Shown one piece after another: positions 63,857 to 64,000 of a stretch of 64,000 nt of DNA. Numbering within the stretch: position 1 is the first letter of the stretch; each line of letters begins with the position of its first letter. Source of the stretch: Chloroflexota bacterium (lineage in GTDB: Bacteria; Chloroflexota; UBA11872). The stretch covers positions 16,633 to 80,632 of the forward strand of contig WTFW01000120.1 of NCBI GenBank assembly GCA_011523785.1, given 5' to 3'. The translations under genes were made by a program, and so were the position numbers. Under the pieces are notes generated by a model. That model was given only the letters and a program-made list of their open reading frames with translations. It searched no databases and was not told where the DNA came from.

Positions 63857-64000
63857 TCTTCCGGTCGAGACGTCCCTTGCCACCGTGGCTCCGCCTCGCG
63901 TCTCGTCCCGCGCCACACCTTCTCCCCAACCGTTCCTGCCCCCACTCCTTGCCTCTCCCTCTTGTCTTCATCCCTTCTCACTCCTCTCCCCTCTCCCCTC

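Noticed and set aside
62188-63981. 597-aa minus-strand ORF
   Set aside because: Antisense to zwf; low-complexity composition, no recognisable domain.

Overview
This is a GC-rich bacterial chromosomal window. The gene content suggests a Chloroflexota/SAR202-like lineage, but that is inference only. It is densely packed with about 58 supportable protein-coding genes. I found no rRNA, tRNA, CRISPR array or transposase. From left to right it holds: a PPDK C-terminus, a GNAT protein, dnaG, trx, mobA, an RmlC-like cupin and gdhA; the gatCAB operon; a lower-GC accessory patch with an FRG-domain protein and a membrane-anchored trypsin-like protease fused to about 14 RCC1-like repeats; a DUF899 protein, a sialidase, two SDRs, a DUF2335 pair and a ribokinase; a polysaccharide/glycosyltransferase region that includes folC/folK, an O-antigen ligase-like protein, a YbhN-like protein and a divergent PlsY-like protein; a Gfo/Idh/MocA oxidoreductase with a C-terminal NIL domain; an ABC-2 exporter operon with GT87-like membrane proteins; LarA-like, MFS x2 and ROK genes; a rhodanese, two family-5 solute-binding proteins, NUDIX and dcd; glpK; and a pentose-phosphate operon (FGGY kinase, rpiB, tal, pgi, zwf). 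The most interesting signals are: (1) the Gfo/Idh/MocA-NIL fusion; (2) three genes whose conserved N-termini lie upstream of any ATG/GTG/TTG, two of them with convincing CTG starts, one in a CTGA stop/start overlap; (3) the gdhA upstream region, with a good sigma70-like promoter, an overlapping operator-like palindrome and a 56-bp near-perfect hairpin flanked by imperfect direct repeats; (4) the FRG plus protease-RCC1 accessory patch. All calls come from reading the sequence and translations; no searches were run.
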